The notes beneath the pieces are model-generated. The model had not been told where the DNA came from and searched no databases. It saw nothing but the letters and a program-made list of their open reading frames with translations. Both the position numbers and the translations under genes were made by a program. From positions 1,488,001-1,552,000 of the forward strand of contig NZ_CP041247.1 of the NCBI RefSeq assembly GCF_006711645.1: a stretch of 64,000 nt of DNA, written 5' to 3'. The first letter of the stretch is position 1. The number at the start of each line of letters is the position of its first letter. Below are positions 43,216-53,201 of the stretch, one piece after another. This stretch comes from Klebsiella electrica (GTDB lineage Bacteria > Pseudomonadota > Gammaproteobacteria > Enterobacterales > Enterobacteriaceae).

Positions 43216-44471
43216 CGCGTGCCTCCGGCAAGGTCATGAATCTGTTTCGCGACGTGCAGTGCGGTGACCGCGCAAACGCCTCCGCCGCATCCAAGCTGGA
43301 TGGCGTCAAAACCGCCCAGTAGCGAACCGATGGCGAACAGGTTGCCCAGCGGCTGGCCGTCGAGCAGCGGGCGCAGCATCGCATCGGTTTTCAGGCCGAA
43401 GCGCTGCCAGGGTTGCGAAGCAAAGAAATCGCGCTGATACCAGTTCTCGCGCGGGATGGTCTGCTGCAGGTCGAGGCCGAGAATCGGCTCCCGAACGCGC
43501 GCTTTATCGGCGATCAATCCATTGCTGAAGAAACTGCCGCTGGCCAGGACCGTAAACCGGGGGCGTAGCGCAACATCGCCGTGCTGCCGGGTCCAGACTG
43601 CGCTGACGTTGCCCTCCTGATGGTCGATCCGCGTGACTTCATCGCCAGCCAGCCAGGTGCCGCCGGTCCGGATAAAACGACGCTGAAGCTGGTTATGCAG
43701 GCGCATGCCGGGAACCGAAGGCGGCAGCGTCGGCAGCAGGCGTAGTGGGCAGGGCAGCTGTTCCTGTAGCCAGCTATACAGCCCGGCGTCATTCAGACCG
43801 AAACAGGCGGGCATGATCAGCAGATCGTGCGCCTGTGCCAGCGGACGCAACGCGGCGAGGAGCGCGGGCCAATGGCACTCTTCGTCGAGCATTCTGGCGA
43901 TATTCACCGCGCGAAATTCGCTCGGATTATCCCGCAGAACGTCCAGTATCGGTAAGTCTATCTCTGTTGCCGTCGCCTTCACCCCCTGCCGGGTGAGCGA
44001 GGCGGCGGCCAGATGCGGCTGGAAGTCGGCGAAGCCGCCGATACCCACCACGCCAACGCTGCGTGCGGACAGTGGCGCCACGGGAACCTCCGGCGGCGAA
44101 AGCCATGTCGGGCGCAGGGTGCCCAGCGGCGTAACGCGTTCATGCGGCTGGCGGGCCTCGCCGCGCATCGCGATTCCGCTGGCGGCCAGCAGCGCCTCGG
44201 TTTGCACGGCGTACGCCATCACCCGATCGGCGCCCAGCAGCGCGTAGGGATGCGCGGGAAGCTGTTGCGCCAGGCGGGCGATTCCGTGGGCCACATCGCT
44301 GACTCGCTCGCCATCGGGAAGGGCGCAGAGCAGATCCAGCGAAGCGGAGGAAAAGTGCAGCGCGCTTTGACCCCGACTGACGATGACGCAGTGCAGGCCC
44401 AGCTGATTAAGCGTTAGCCCGCAGAGCAGGCCCGCGAGGCCACCGCCGATAATCACGCTATCAAATTTCAT
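43212..44471 (-). CDS. glpB: anaerobic glycerol-3-phosphate dehydrogenase subunit B
   Basis: 419 residues, as in E. coli. FAD/FMN-binding subunit with the N-terminal dinucleotide fold [21 protein letters not shown] and a late [18 protein letters not shown] 44471 gives [11 protein letters not shown] and lies 11 nt inside the end of glpA; the longer frame upstream is without homology. Confidence 0.96.
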   Translation of the reverse strand: MKFDSVIIGGGLAGLLCGLTLNQLGLHCVIVSRGQSALHFSSASLDLLCALPDGERVSDVAHGIARLAQQLPAHPYALLGADRVMAYAVQTEALLAASGIAMRGEARQPHERVTPLGTLRPTWLSPPEVPVAPLSARSVGVVGIGGFADFQPHLAAASLTRQGVKATATEIDLPILDVLRDNPSEFRAVNIARMLDEECHWPALLAALRPLAQAHDLLIMPACFGLNDAGLYSWLQEQLPCPLRLLPTLPPSVPGMRLHNQLQRRFIRTGGTWLAGDEVTRIDHQEGNVSAVWTRQHGDVALRPRFTVLASGSFFSNGLIADKARVREPILGLDLQQTIPRENWYQRDFFASQPWQRFGLKTDAMLRPLLDGQPLGNLFAIGSLLGGFDAIQLGCGGGVCAVTALHVAKQIHDLAGGTR

Positions 44472-46083
44472 CCTGAGACTCCTGTTGCAGGCCGCACAGT
44501 CCGAGGTAGACCCAGCGGGTGAATTCACTTTCCCTGAGCGCATCGCCCCAGGCAATGGGCTGCACGCCTTTCCAGCGCTCGTTTAAAAAATCAGAAAGCT
44601 GGGCCAGCGACTGGGCGGGAGTGGTGATGTTAAACCGTTGCAGGAGCCCGGCCGCCCGGCAGGCGCACAGCTCTCCCTGGCAGGTGCCCATGCCGATGCG
44701 CGTGCGGCGGCGTAGATCGAGCAGGCTGTTAACCGCTAAGTTTTCCACCGCGTACTGTACCTCTCCGGCGGTCACCATCTCGCATTCGCAGATTAAGCTG
44801 CGATGCTGGCGGGTATTGCCCAGCCAGGCTGGCGTGCGGTCGCCGTGACGATAGAGGGCGGAACCGCGCAGCGGCGCGGGTAGCGAGATGATTTTTTTTA
44901 CCGTGGCTTCGGGGGGCTCCGTAGAGCCCGGCAGCGGGATATCGGCGGTAGAGCAGGGGACGCGGTTGTCGAGCTTACGGCACACTGCATCCGTGGCCCA
45001 CTCCGCCATCAGGCGATAGGTCATCAGCTTGCCGCCGGTAATGGTGATAAACCCCTCCATGCCATCACGCTCGGCGTGGTCGAGCAGAACGATACCGCGG
45101 CTGACGCTGCGTCCGCTGGGGTCATCATCGCTGGCCACCAGCGGACGCACGCCGGAATAGGCGCGCAGCACGCGAGTGCGCCCAAGTACCGGAGCCAGTT
45201 TTTCTCCTTCCCGCAGCAGCGTGTCGACTTCGGCTGTTGTGACCCGGTTGTCATCAATTTCGGCGTAAGGGATATGTTCCGACGTCGTGCCAATCAGCGA
45301 AATGGTATCACCGGGCACCAGAATATCGGCATCGGCGGGTTTGCGGCAGCGGTTGATGACCTGCCGGTTGATACGATGGTCGAGGATCAGCAGCGATCCC
45401 TTAGCCGGGAACATGGCGATGCGCAGATCGGCATATTCTGCGATCCGCTGCCCCCAGATCCCGGCGGCATTCACCACCACACCGGCGTACAGCGTACCTT
45501 TCTCGCGATGTTGATGATCATAAAATTCGACCCCACAAACGCGATCTCCCCGGCGGATGAGACCGGTAATTTCGCAACCGGTCAGAATGGTCGCACCATG
45601 CTCCCGGGCATCGAGCATGTTGGCTGCCGTGAGGCGAAACGGATCGATGGTGCCATCGGGGACCTGTACGGCGCCAAGCAGGGCCGGATTGACGGTGGGT
45701 TCAATACGCAGTGCCTCTGCCGGCGACAGCGACTGAGTTTCGATCCCCGCCTGTTGACAGGCGTTGATGAAGGTCCGTTGCCAGGCCAGATCGTCCTCGG
45801 GAAGGGTAATAAAGAGTCCGTTGGTCGCTTCAACGCAGTGACGGGCGATGCGGCGCAGAATCCGGTTCTCATTGATGCACTCGCGGGCCGATTCGCCGTC
45901 GGTGACGGCATAGCGGGCGCCGCTGTGCAGCAGACCGTGATTACGCCCGGTTGCTCCGGTCGCAATATCGTGACGCTCCAGCAGCGTTACCTGCAGTCCG
46001 CGGAGCGCGCAGTCTCGCGCGATCCCTGCGCCGGTCGCGCCGCCGCCGATGATAATCACATCGCATTCACGGGTTTCGGCCAT
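44461..46083 (-). CDS. glpA: anaerobic glycerol-3-phosphate dehydrogenase subunit A
   Basis: 540 residues. Catalytic flavoprotein oxidising glycerol-3-phosphate to dihydroxyacetone phosphate without oxygen. N-terminal FAD site [40 protein letters not shown], and a C-terminal BFD-like [2Fe-2S] domain ([27 protein letters not shown]). I chose ATG 46083, preceded by AGGACAGGAAG. First gene of glpABC, divergent from glpTQ. Confidence 0.97.
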   Translation of the reverse strand: MAETRECDVIIIGGGATGAGIARDCALRGLQVTLLERHDIATGATGRNHGLLHSGARYAVTDGESARECINENRILRRIARHCVEATNGLFITLPEDDLAWQRTFINACQQAGIETQSLSPAEALRIEPTVNPALLGAVQVPDGTIDPFRLTAANMLDAREHGATILTGCEITGLIRRGDRVCGVEFYDHQHREKGTLYAGVVVNAAGIWGQRIAEYADLRIAMFPAKGSLLILDHRINRQVINRCRKPADADILVPGDTISLIGTTSEHIPYAEIDDNRVTTAEVDTLLREGEKLAPVLGRTRVLRAYSGVRPLVASDDDPSGRSVSRGIVLLDHAERDGMEGFITITGGKLMTYRLMAEWATDAVCRKLDNRVPCSTADIPLPGSTEPPEATVKKIISLPAPLRGSALYRHGDRTPAWLGNTRQHRSLICECEMVTAGEVQYAVENLAVNSLLDLRRRTRIGMGTCQGELCACRAAGLLQRFNITTPAQSLAQLSDFLNERWKGVQPIAWGDALRESEFTRWVYLGLCGLQQESQDEI

Positions 46084-46353
46084 CTTCCTGTCCTTCTGCT
46101 TTCGTTTTACGCCATTTAGCCATACAAATAGTACGTATTGTTTGATTTCGAGCATATTCGCGCGTTATTCGAGCGGGTTATGTGATTTCATGCTCATAAT
46201 GGAATGTTTTGTCATATTTTTGTAACAAAGCGTGCGATGTTTCACAGTATCCAGGGCCAGCTTTGCCTACCATCCCGTTTCATCAGAAGTGGGTGATTAG
46301 ATTAGATTTTTCTTATCGCTGTCAGTAGAGAAGAGATGGCCACGGAGGCTGCT
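46084..46353. promoter_or_regulatory. glpA-glpT divergent control region (GlpR/CRP-like sites)
   Basis: 270 bp between divergent glpABC and glpTQ. Three TTCG-core half-sites resembling the GlpR operator (TTTCGAGCAT, ATATTCGCGC, TTATTCGAGC) lie in 46147-46174. A CRP-like site, TTATGTGATTTCATGCTC, is at 46178-46195, and a weaker one ends in TTTCACA at 46246. In E. coli this region binds GlpR, CRP and FNR; site boundaries here are by eye. Confidence 0.6.
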
Positions 46354-47700
46354 ATGTTAACTATTTTTAAACCTGCGCCGCACAAAGCGCGTTTGCCCGC
46401 GGCGGAAATCGATCCGCTGTATCGTCGACTGCGCTGGCAAATTTTTATCGGTATTTTCTTTGGATACGCCGCTTACTATCTGGTGCGTAAGAACTTTGCT
46501 CTGGCTATGCCCTATCTGGTGGAGCAAGGATTTTCCCGCGGCGATCTGGGTTTTGCCCTCTCCGGTATTTCGATTGCCTATGGGTTTTCGAAATTCATCA
46601 TGGGGTCAGTTTCGGATCGCTCGAATCCGCGCATTTTTCTGCCCGCGGGGTTGATCCTGGCCGCGCTGGTGATGCTGGTGATGGGGTTTGTCCCCTGGGC
46701 GACCTCCAGCATTATGGTGATGTTCGTGCTGCTGTTCCTCTGCGGCTGGTTCCAGGGGATGGGCTGGCCGCCGTGCGGGCGGACGATGGTGCACTGGTGG
46801 TCGCAGAAAGAACGCGGCGGCATTGTCTCGGTATGGAACTGCGCGCATAACGTCGGGGGCGGGATCCCTCCGCTGCTGTTCCTGCTGGGGATGGCGTGGT
46901 TTAACGACTGGCACGCGGCGCTGTATATGCCGGCGTTCGGCGCGATTCTGCTGGCGGTGTTCGCCTTCGCGATGATGCGCGATACGCCACAGTCCTGCGG
47001 CCTGCCGCCGATCGAAGAGTACAAAAATGACTATCCTGATGATTACAGCGAAAAGCATGAACAGGAGCTGACCGCCAGCCAGATCTTTAAGCAGTATATC
47101 CTGCCGAATAAGCTGCTGTGGTATATCGCCGTGGCGAACGTTTTTGTCTATCTGCTGCGCTACGGCATTCTCGACTGGTCGCCAACCTACCTGAAAGAAG
47201 TGAAGCACTTTGCGCTGGATAAATCCTCCTGGGCCTACTTCTTATATGAGTATGCGGGGATTCCTGGCACGCTGATTTGCGGCTGGATGTCCGACAAGGT
47301 GTTTAAGGGCAATCGCGGGGCCACCGGCGTCTTCTTTATGACGCTGGTGACGGTGGCAACCGTGGTCTACTGGCTTAACCCGCCGGGTAACCCGGGGATC
47401 GATATGGCCTGCATGATTGTGATTGGCTTTCTGATCTATGGCCCGGTGATGCTGATTGGTCTGCATGCCCTGGAGCTGGCACCGAAAAAAGCGGCGGGCA
47501 CCGCCGCGGGCTTTACCGGTCTGTTTGGCTATCTCGGCGGTTCCGTTGCCGCCAGCGCGATCGTCGGCTATACCGTTGACTTTTTCGGCTGGGACGGCGG
47601 CTTCATGGTGATGATCGGCGGCAGCGTGCTGGCGGTTGTGTTGCTGGTTATCGTGATGCTGGGTGAGCGACGCCATCACCAACAACTGAAACGGTCTTAA
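46354..47700 (+). CDS. glpT: glycerol-3-phosphate:phosphate antiporter
   Basis: 448 residues, major facilitator superfamily with 12 membrane spans. Exchanges external glycerol-3-phosphate for internal phosphate; also the main entry route for fosfomycin in enterobacteria. Typical: [20 protein letters not shown] (substrate-binding Arg), [29 protein letters not shown] (binding-site His) and the second Arg in [13 protein letters not shown] 46354 follows GGAGG by 5 nt. Four bases short of a direct junction with glpQ. Confidence 0.98.
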   Translation: MLTIFKPAPHKARLPAAEIDPLYRRLRWQIFIGIFFGYAAYYLVRKNFALAMPYLVEQGFSRGDLGFALSGISIAYGFSKFIMGSVSDRSNPRIFLPAGLILAALVMLVMGFVPWATSSIMVMFVLLFLCGWFQGMGWPPCGRTMVHWWSQKERGGIVSVWNCAHNVGGGIPPLLFLLGMAWFNDWHAALYMPAFGAILLAVFAFAMMRDTPQSCGLPPIEEYKNDYPDDYSEKHEQELTASQIFKQYILPNKLLWYIAVANVFVYLLRYGILDWSPTYLKEVKHFALDKSSWAYFLYEYAGIPGTLICGWMSDKVFKGNRGATGVFFMTLVTVATVVYWLNPPGNPGIDMACMIVIGFLIYGPVMLIGLHALELAPKKAAGTAAGFTGLFGYLGGSVAASAIVGYTVDFFGWDGGFMVMIGGSVLAVVLLVIVMLGERRHHQQLKRS

Positions 47701-47709
47701 GGAATGCGC

Positions 47710-48780
47710 ATGAAAACGGTAGTCACGACGCTAATGACGGGGATTTTACTGGCCGGTTCGACTCTGAGCTTTTCCGCCTCCGCCGCGGATAAACTGGTCA
47801 TCGCCCACCGCGGCGCCAGCGGCTATCTGCCGGAGCATACGCTGCCGGCAAAGGCGATGGCCTACGCGCAGGGCGCCGACTATCTTGAGCAGGATCTGGT
47901 GATGACTAAAGACGATCGGCTGGTGGTGCTCCATGACCACTATCTCGATCGGGTGACCGACGTCGCGGAACGTTTCCCGCAGCGCGCGCGGCCGGATGGC
48001 CGCTTCTACGCCATCGATTTTACGCTGGCGGAGATAAAATCGCTGCGGTTCAGCGAAGGCTTCGAGCCGAAGGACGGCAAGAATATACAGACCTTCCCCG
48101 GTCGCTTCCCGATGGGGAAATCGGACTTCCGTATTCATACTTTTGAAGAGGAGATCGAGTTCGTTCAGGGGCTGAACCACTCAACGGGGAAAAATATCGG
48201 TATCTACCCGGAAATTAAGGCGCCGTGGTTCCACCATCAGGAAGGCAAGGACATCGCCGTCAGCGTCCTGCAGGTGCTGAAGAAATACGGGTACACCCGC
48301 AAGCAGGATAAGGTCTATCTGCAGTGCTTTGATGCTAACGAGCTCAAGCGGATTAAGTATGAGCTGGAGCCGAAGATGGGGATGGACCTGAAGCTGGTGC
48401 AGCTGATCGCTTACACCGACTGGCACGAAACCCGGCAACGCCAGGCGGACGGTCAATGGGTTAACTACAGCTATGACTGGATGTTTAAGCCCGGCGCGAT
48501 GAAGCAGATTGCGCAATATGCCGACGGGATTGGTCCGGACTACCCTATGCTGGTGGCGGGAGGTTCAACGCAGGGCCACGTGACGTTAACGGCGATGGTA
48601 AAGGAGGCGCATCGCCAGCGTCTGGTGGTGCACCCGTATACCGTGCGTGCAGACAAGCTGCCTGATTATGTCACCGATGTGAATCAGCTGTTTGACCTGC
48701 TGTACAACAAGGCCAACGTCGATGGGCTGTTTACCGATTTCCCGGATAAAGCGGTGAGTTTTTTGCAGGATAAACGCTGA
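47710..48780 (+). CDS. glpQ: periplasmic glycerophosphodiester phosphodiesterase
   Basis: 356 residues. A signal peptide (residues 1-26, ending SASA|AD) exports it to the periplasm, where it releases glycerol-3-phosphate for GlpT. GDPD-family catalytic parts are IAHRGASGYLPEHTLPA, LEQDLVMTKD and LHDHYLDR. I chose ATG 47710, 6 nt after AAGGA; ATG 47704 is too close. The last 40 bp of the gene are repeated downstream at 48865. Confidence 0.97.
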   Translation: MKTVVTTLMTGILLAGSTLSFSASAADKLVIAHRGASGYLPEHTLPAKAMAYAQGADYLEQDLVMTKDDRLVVLHDHYLDRVTDVAERFPQRARPDGRFYAIDFTLAEIKSLRFSEGFEPKDGKNIQTFPGRFPMGKSDFRIHTFEEEIEFVQGLNHSTGKNIGIYPEIKAPWFHHQEGKDIAVSVLQVLKKYGYTRKQDKVYLQCFDANELKRIKYELEPKMGMDLKLVQLIAYTDWHETRQRQADGQWVNYSYDWMFKPGAMKQIAQYADGIGPDYPMLVAGGSTQGHVTLTAMVKEAHRQRLVVHPYTVRADKLPDYVTDVNQLFDLLYNKANVDGLFTDFPDKAVSFLQDKR

Positions 48781-48974
48781 AATCGCCGGGTGGCGGCTAC
48801 GCCTTACCTGGCCTACAGGCGACTGCGACTACCCGGCCGACGAACTGGTGGTGTACCCGTATATCCCGGATAAAGCGGTGAGTTTTTTGCAGGATAAACG
48901 TTGAAATCGCCGGGTGGCGGCTACGCCTTACCCGGCCTACAGCCGACTGCGACTACCCGGCCGACGAACTAGTG
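48741..48974. repeat. direct duplication of the glpQ tail plus REP
   Basis: 48741-48850 and 48865-48974 are about 110-bp near-identical copies. Each starts CCCGGATAAAGCGGTGAG, contains the glpQ stop and continues into a REP (GCCGGGTGGCGGCTACGCC). The differences are only a few substitutions, such as CGCTGA/CGTTGA and TACCTGG/TACCCGG. Confidence 0.92.
48846..48904 (+). pseudogene. glpQ 3' remnant with internal deletion
   Basis: Reads LVVYPYIPDKAVSFLQDKR then TGA. The first six residues match glpQ at 48622-48639 (LVVHPY) and the rest match its extreme C terminus, so about 100 bp between the two parts is missing. It has no start and is surely not functional. Confidence 0.75.
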
Positions 48975-49070
48975 TGACTTACCCGGCCTATAAGCTACTG
49001 TGGCTTACCTGGCCTACAAACTACGAACTGCGGTTTGGTAGGTCGGGTAAGCGAAGCGCCACCCGACAAA
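48975..49070. repeat. further REP-like units after glpQ
   Basis: Several TACCCGGCCTA/TACCTGGCCTA modules alternate with TAAGCTACTGTGG, ending in GTCGGGTAAGCGAAGCGCC (49042-49060). They fill the gap between converging glpQ and yfaE. Confidence 0.75.
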
Positions 49071-49071
49071 A

Positions 49072-49326
49072 CTACATCTCGATTTCTATATCGCCTTTCG
49101 CCCGGCAGCAGCAGGGCAAAATCTCTCCCGGCTGGATGAATGCCAGCGGCTCGGTCAGCCAGTCAACCTGGCCGGAAACCAGCCGCGTGCGACAGGAACC
49201 ACAATAGCCGGCGCGGCACTGATACTCCACGTCGATATTATGTGATTCCAGGGCAGCCAGCAGGGAAGGGTGTTCATCCTGACACTCAAGGCGAGTGTCA
49301 GAAATCTTCAGAAAAATGCGTTTCAT
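49072..49326 (-). CDS. yfaE: ferredoxin YfaE (NrdB cofactor maintenance)
   Basis: 84 residues, [2Fe-2S] plant-type ferredoxin. Cluster cysteines are in CRAGYCGSC and the late CCC of EILPCCCRAKG. In E. coli it supplies electrons to rebuild the diferric-tyrosyl radical of NrdB. Its ATG overlaps the nrdB stop by 1 nt. Confidence 0.96.
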   Translation of the reverse strand: MKRIFLKISDTRLECQDEHPSLLAALESHNIDVEYQCRAGYCGSCRTRLVSGQVDWLTEPLAFIQPGEILPCCCRAKGDIEIEM

Positions 49327-50456
49327 CAGAGCTGGAAGTTGCTCAGATCGTCGGCATCGACTTCGGCGTCGATCTGGCCAACCAGGTAGGAGCTGACTTC
49401 CACTTCCTGCGGCGCAACCTGCACGTTATCGGACACCAGCCAGGTGTTGATCCACGGAATCGGGTTGGAGCGGGTCTGGAAGGGCAGATCGAGACCCACC
49501 GCCTGCATGCGGATATTGGTGATGTATTCCACGTACTGGCAGAGAATATCTTTGTTCAGGCCGATCATCGAACCGTCACGGAACAGGTAATCCGCCCACT
49601 CTTTTTCCTGCTGTGCCGCCAGCACGAACAGATCGTAGCACTCCTGCTTACACTCTTCGGCAATTTCCGCCATTTCCGGGTCGTCGACGCCGGAGCGCAG
49701 CAGATTCAGCATGTGCTGGGTGCCGGTCAGGTGCAGCGCTTCGTCGCGGGCGATCAGGCGGATGATTTTGGCGTTGCCTTCCATCAGCTTACGCTCGGCG
49801 AAAGCAAAGGAGCAGGCGAAGCTCACGTAGAAGCGAATCGCTTCCAGCGCGTTGACGCTCATCAGGCACAGGTAGAGTTTCTTTTTCAGCTCGCGCAGGT
49901 TAACGGTGATGGTTTTCCCGTTGACGGTGTGCGTGCCTTCACCCAGCAGGTGCCAGTAGCTGGTCAGCTCGATCAGCGTGTCGTAGTAGTGGGAGATACC
50001 TTCCGCACGTTTCTGGATTTGCTCGTTGGTGACGATATCGTCGAAGACCATCGCCGGGTCGTTCACGATATTCCGGATGATATGGGTATAGGAGCGCGAG
50101 TGAATCGTCTCGGAGAATGCCCAGGTTTCCACCCAGGTTTCCAGTTCCGGAATCGAAATCAGCGGCAGCAGGGCGACGTTCGGGCTACGGCCCTGAATAG
50201 AGTCCAGCAGCGTCTGATACTTCAGGTTGCTGATGAAGATATGTTTTTCGTGGTCCGGCAGCGCCTGGTAGTCGATACGATCGCGGGAGACGTCAACTTC
50301 TTCCGGGCGCCAGAAGAAGGAGAGCTGTTTTTCGATCAGCTTTTCGAAGATGTCATATTTTTGCTGATCGTAACGGGCGACGTTAACCGGCTGGCCAAAA
50401 AACATCGGCTCAAGCAGTTGATCGTTTTTCGTCTGTGAAAAAGTGGTGTATGCCAT
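49326..50456 (-). CDS. nrdB: ribonucleotide reductase class Ia, beta subunit
   Basis: 376 residues, as in E. coli. Holds the diiron centre and tyrosyl radical that starts the reduction of ribonucleotides by NrdA. The radical tyrosine is in [13 protein letters not shown]; iron ligands are in [25 protein letters not shown] and [11 protein letters not shown]. The C-terminal DDLSNFQL docks onto NrdA. Separated from nrdA by 103 bp with a REP. Confidence 0.98.
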   Translation of the reverse strand: MAYTTFSQTKNDQLLEPMFFGQPVNVARYDQQKYDIFEKLIEKQLSFFWRPEEVDVSRDRIDYQALPDHEKHIFISNLKYQTLLDSIQGRSPNVALLPLISIPELETWVETWAFSETIHSRSYTHIIRNIVNDPAMVFDDIVTNEQIQKRAEGISHYYDTLIELTSYWHLLGEGTHTVNGKTITVNLRELKKKLYLCLMSVNALEAIRFYVSFACSFAFAERKLMEGNAKIIRLIARDEALHLTGTQHMLNLLRSGVDDPEMAEIAEECKQECYDLFVLAAQQEKEWADYLFRDGSMIGLNKDILCQYVEYITNIRMQAVGLDLPFQTRSNPIPWINTWLVSDNVQVAPQEVEVSSYLVGQIDAEVDADDLSNFQL

Positions 50457-50482
50457 GAGTGGGGATCCTGTCCTGGAATTAT

Positions 50483-50555
50483 ATGCCGGGTGGCGCTTCG
50501 CTAACCCGGCCTACAATAGACCGTAGGCCCGGCGAGCAACGCGCCGCCGGGCAAT
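50483..50555. repeat. REP pair between nrdA and nrdB
   Basis: GCCGGGTGGCGCTTCGCTAA and GGCGAGCAACGCGCCGCCGG, facing each other around GGCCTAC-AATAGACC-GTAGGCC. It lies within the nrdAB transcript and can form a stable hairpin. Confidence 0.85.
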
Positions 50556-50559
50556 ATTA

Positions 50560-52845
50560 TCAAATCTTACATGCGCCGCTTTCGCAGCCATCGTCCTGGA
50601 TGGACGGCGCCAGATCGTCCTGGGCATCTTCCGCGCCATCACGGGTGTTGTGATAGTACAGAGTTTTTACGCCGAATTTATAGGCATTGAGCAAGTCTTT
50701 CAGCAACTGCTGCATCGGCACTTTTCCAGACTGGAAACGCGTCGGGTCATAGTTGGTGTTGGCCGAAATCGACTGGTCGATAAACTTCTGCATGATGCCC
50801 ACCAGCTGCAGGTAGCCGTCATTGTTCGGCATTTCCCACAGCAGCTCGTAGCTGCCCTGCAGTTTTTCGTAGTCCGGCACCACCTGACGCAGAATGCCGT
50901 CTTTCGAGGCTTTAATGCTGACATGTCCCCGCGGCGGCTCAATGCCATTGGTGGCGTTGGAGATCTGCGAAGAGGTCTCAGACGGCATCAGCGCGGAGAG
51001 CGTGGAGTTACGCAGGCCGTGCTCTTTAATGGATTCGCGCAGCGCTTCCCAGTCGTAATGCAGCGACTCGCTAACAATCGCATCGAGATCCTTTTTATAG
51101 GTATCGATCGGCAGCACGCCCTGAGCATAGGTGGTCTCGTTGAACCACGGGCACGCGCCCTGTTCAATGGCCAGCTCATTTGAGGCTTTCAGCAGGTAAT
51201 ACTGAATCGCTTCAAAGGTTTTATGCGTCAGGTTGTTGGCGCTGCCGTCGGAGTAGCGTTTACCGTGCTTCGCCAGGTAGTAGGCGAAGTTGATCACGCC
51301 GATACCCAGGGTACGGCGGCCCATTGCGCCGCGTTTCGCCGCCAGAATCGGGTAGTCCTGATAATCCAGCAGCGCATCCAGCGCACGTACCGCCAGTACC
51401 GCCAGCTCTTCCAGCTCGTCGAGGCTCTCAATGGCGCCCAGGTTAAAGGCCGACAGCGTACACAGCGCGATTTCACCGTTTTCGTCGTTAACGTCATCCA
51501 GCGGTTTGGTCGGCAGCGCGATTTCCAGACACAGGTTGGACTGGCGAACCGGCGCGACAACCGGGTCAAACGGGCTGTGGGTGTTGCAGTGGTCAACGTT
51601 CTGGATGTAGATACGGCCGGTGGAAGCACGCTCCTGCATCATCAGTGAGAACAGCTCAACCGCTTTGATGCGCTGCTTGCGAATGCTGTCGTCTTTTTCG
51701 TACAGGGTGTACAGACGTTCGAATTCGTCCTGATCGGCGAAGAAGGCATCGTACAGGCCCGGGACGTCGGACGGGCTGAACAGGGTTATGTCTTCACCTT
51801 TCAGCAGACGGGTGTACATCAGTTTGTTGATCTGTACGCCGTAGTCCATGTGGCGAACGCGGTTGGCGTCGGTACCACGGTTGTTTTTCAGCACCAGCAG
51901 GCTTTCGACTTCCAGATGCCACATCGGGTAGAAGAGGGTCGCCGCACCGCCGCGGACGCCGCCCTGGGAGCAGGATTTCACCGCCGTCTGGAAGTGCTTA
52001 TAGAACGGGATACAGCCGGTGTGGAACGCTTCGCCGCCGCGGATCGGGCTGCCCAGCGCACGAATGCGGCCGGCGTTGATGCCGATACCGGCGCGCTGAG
52101 AGACGTATTTCACAATGGCGCTGGAGGTGGCGTTAATAGAATCCAGGCTGTCGCCGCACTCGATCAGCACGCAGGAGCTGAACTGACGGGTCGGGGTACG
52201 CACGCCGGACATAATCGGCGTCGGCAGCGAGATTTTGAACGTCGACACCGCGTCATAGAAACGCTTGATGTAGTCCAGACGCGTCTCGCGCGGATAGTTG
52301 GAGAACAGACAGGCAGCAACCAGAATGTAGAGGAACTGAGCGCTCTCATAAATTTCACCGGTCACACGGTTCTGCACCAGATATTTGCCTTCCAGCTGCT
52401 TAACGGCAGCGTAGGAGAAGCTCATATCGCGATCGTGAACAATGAACGAATCCATCTGCTTGAACTCTTCTTCCGTGTAGTCTTCCAGCAGATGAGTATC
52501 GTATTTGCCTTTTTTCACCATCTTCGTGACGTGGTCGTACAGCGCAGGCGGCTCAAACTGACCGTAGGCTTTTTTACGCAGATGGAAGATAGCCAGGCGC
52601 GCGGCGAGATACTGATAATCCGGCGCATCGCGGGAGATCAGGTCCGCGGCTGCCTTAATGATGGTTTCGTGGATATCGGCGGTTTTGATGCCGTCGTAAA
52701 ACTGAATGTGAGAGCGCAGTTCTACCTGAGAAATCGAAACGTTATTCAGTCCTTCTGCCGCCCAATCCAGTACACGATGGATTTTATCGAGATTAATGCG
52801 CTCGGTGCTACCGTCACGCTTTGTCACCAGCAGACTCTGATTCAT
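50560..52845 (-). CDS. nrdA: ribonucleotide reductase class Ia, alpha subunit
   Basis: 761 residues, identical in length to E. coli. Reduces NDPs to dNDPs. N-terminal ATP-cone (LLVTKRDGSTERINLDKIHR, allosteric activity site), active-site cysteines in RQFSSCVLIECGD and NLCLEIALPTKP, and the C-terminal shuttle pair in GCESGACKI. ATG 52845 gives MNQSLLVTKRDG; an open frame runs further upstream without homology. First gene of nrdAB-yfaE. Confidence 0.98.
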   Translation of the reverse strand: MNQSLLVTKRDGSTERINLDKIHRVLDWAAEGLNNVSISQVELRSHIQFYDGIKTADIHETIIKAAADLISRDAPDYQYLAARLAIFHLRKKAYGQFEPPALYDHVTKMVKKGKYDTHLLEDYTEEEFKQMDSFIVHDRDMSFSYAAVKQLEGKYLVQNRVTGEIYESAQFLYILVAACLFSNYPRETRLDYIKRFYDAVSTFKISLPTPIMSGVRTPTRQFSSCVLIECGDSLDSINATSSAIVKYVSQRAGIGINAGRIRALGSPIRGGEAFHTGCIPFYKHFQTAVKSCSQGGVRGGAATLFYPMWHLEVESLLVLKNNRGTDANRVRHMDYGVQINKLMYTRLLKGEDITLFSPSDVPGLYDAFFADQDEFERLYTLYEKDDSIRKQRIKAVELFSLMMQERASTGRIYIQNVDHCNTHSPFDPVVAPVRQSNLCLEIALPTKPLDDVNDENGEIALCTLSAFNLGAIESLDELEELAVLAVRALDALLDYQDYPILAAKRGAMGRRTLGIGVINFAYYLAKHGKRYSDGSANNLTHKTFEAIQYYLLKASNELAIEQGACPWFNETTYAQGVLPIDTYKKDLDAIVSESLHYDWEALRESIKEHGLRNSTLSALMPSETSSQISNATNGIEPPRGHVSIKASKDGILRQVVPDYEKLQGSYELLWEMPNNDGYLQLVGIMQKFIDQSISANTNYDPTRFQSGKVPMQQLLKDLLNAYKFGVKTLYYHNTRDGAEDAQDDLAPSIQDDGCESGACKI

Positions 52846-52883
52846 GTGGATTATACCTGTCCGTGAGAGAAAATATCCCCCGC

Positions 52884-52922
52884 TTATCCACAGAACGCCG
52901 TTGTGACTAACTCTGTGGATAA
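52884..52922. promoter_or_regulatory. paired DnaA boxes upstream of nrdA
   Basis: Two perfect 9-mers, TTATCCACA (52884-52892) and TGTGGATAA (52914-52922), in opposite orientation 30 bp apart, about 40-77 bp before the nrdA start. In E. coli DnaA binds two boxes in this promoter and couples nrdAB expression to replication. Confidence 0.9.
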
Positions 52923-52970
52923 ATACTATATGTAGGGGGTTGTAGATAAAAGAAACGCTATATGGTGAGT
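52923..52970. promoter_or_regulatory. NrdR-like boxes upstream of nrdA
   Basis: Two CTATAT-centred sites, ATACTATATGTAGGGG (52923-52938) and AACGCTATATGGTGAG (52955-52970), 32 bp apart, i.e. three helical turns. This is the arrangement of NrdR boxes, the ATP/dATP-sensing repressor of ribonucleotide reductase genes. The match to the palindromic consensus is partial. Confidence 0.7.
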
Positions 52971-53201
52971 ATTTTAGTAAGGATTCTTTTGAGTACAAGG
53001 GTTGATTTTGACGTTAATTTGAGGTTGCGTAAGCGTAATAATCGTGAAGTCCACGTCGTATAAGGCCTGGCGGAGATGTCAATAAACTGGAAAATAAAAA
53101 TGAAAATTTGATCGAGTGCTGATTTCTTCGACGGATATAAAAATTACGCGGCTTGATGCCGCGCAATCATCAGATCATCATTATATGAAAAACTGCGCTG
53201 G
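52971..53201 (-). terminator. ubiG-nrdA gap with ubiG terminator
   Basis: A 6-bp perfect hairpin CGCGGC-TTGAT-GCCGCG (53047 + 100, i.e. 53147-53163) with A-rich sequence on its left is an intrinsic terminator for leftward ubiG transcription (T-run on the minus strand). The rest (52971-53140) is AT-rich and may hold more nrdA promoter sequence. Confidence 0.7.

Noticed and set aside
48914..49207. 97-residue plus-strand frame after glpQ
   Set aside because: Made of REP sequence and the antisense of yfaE.
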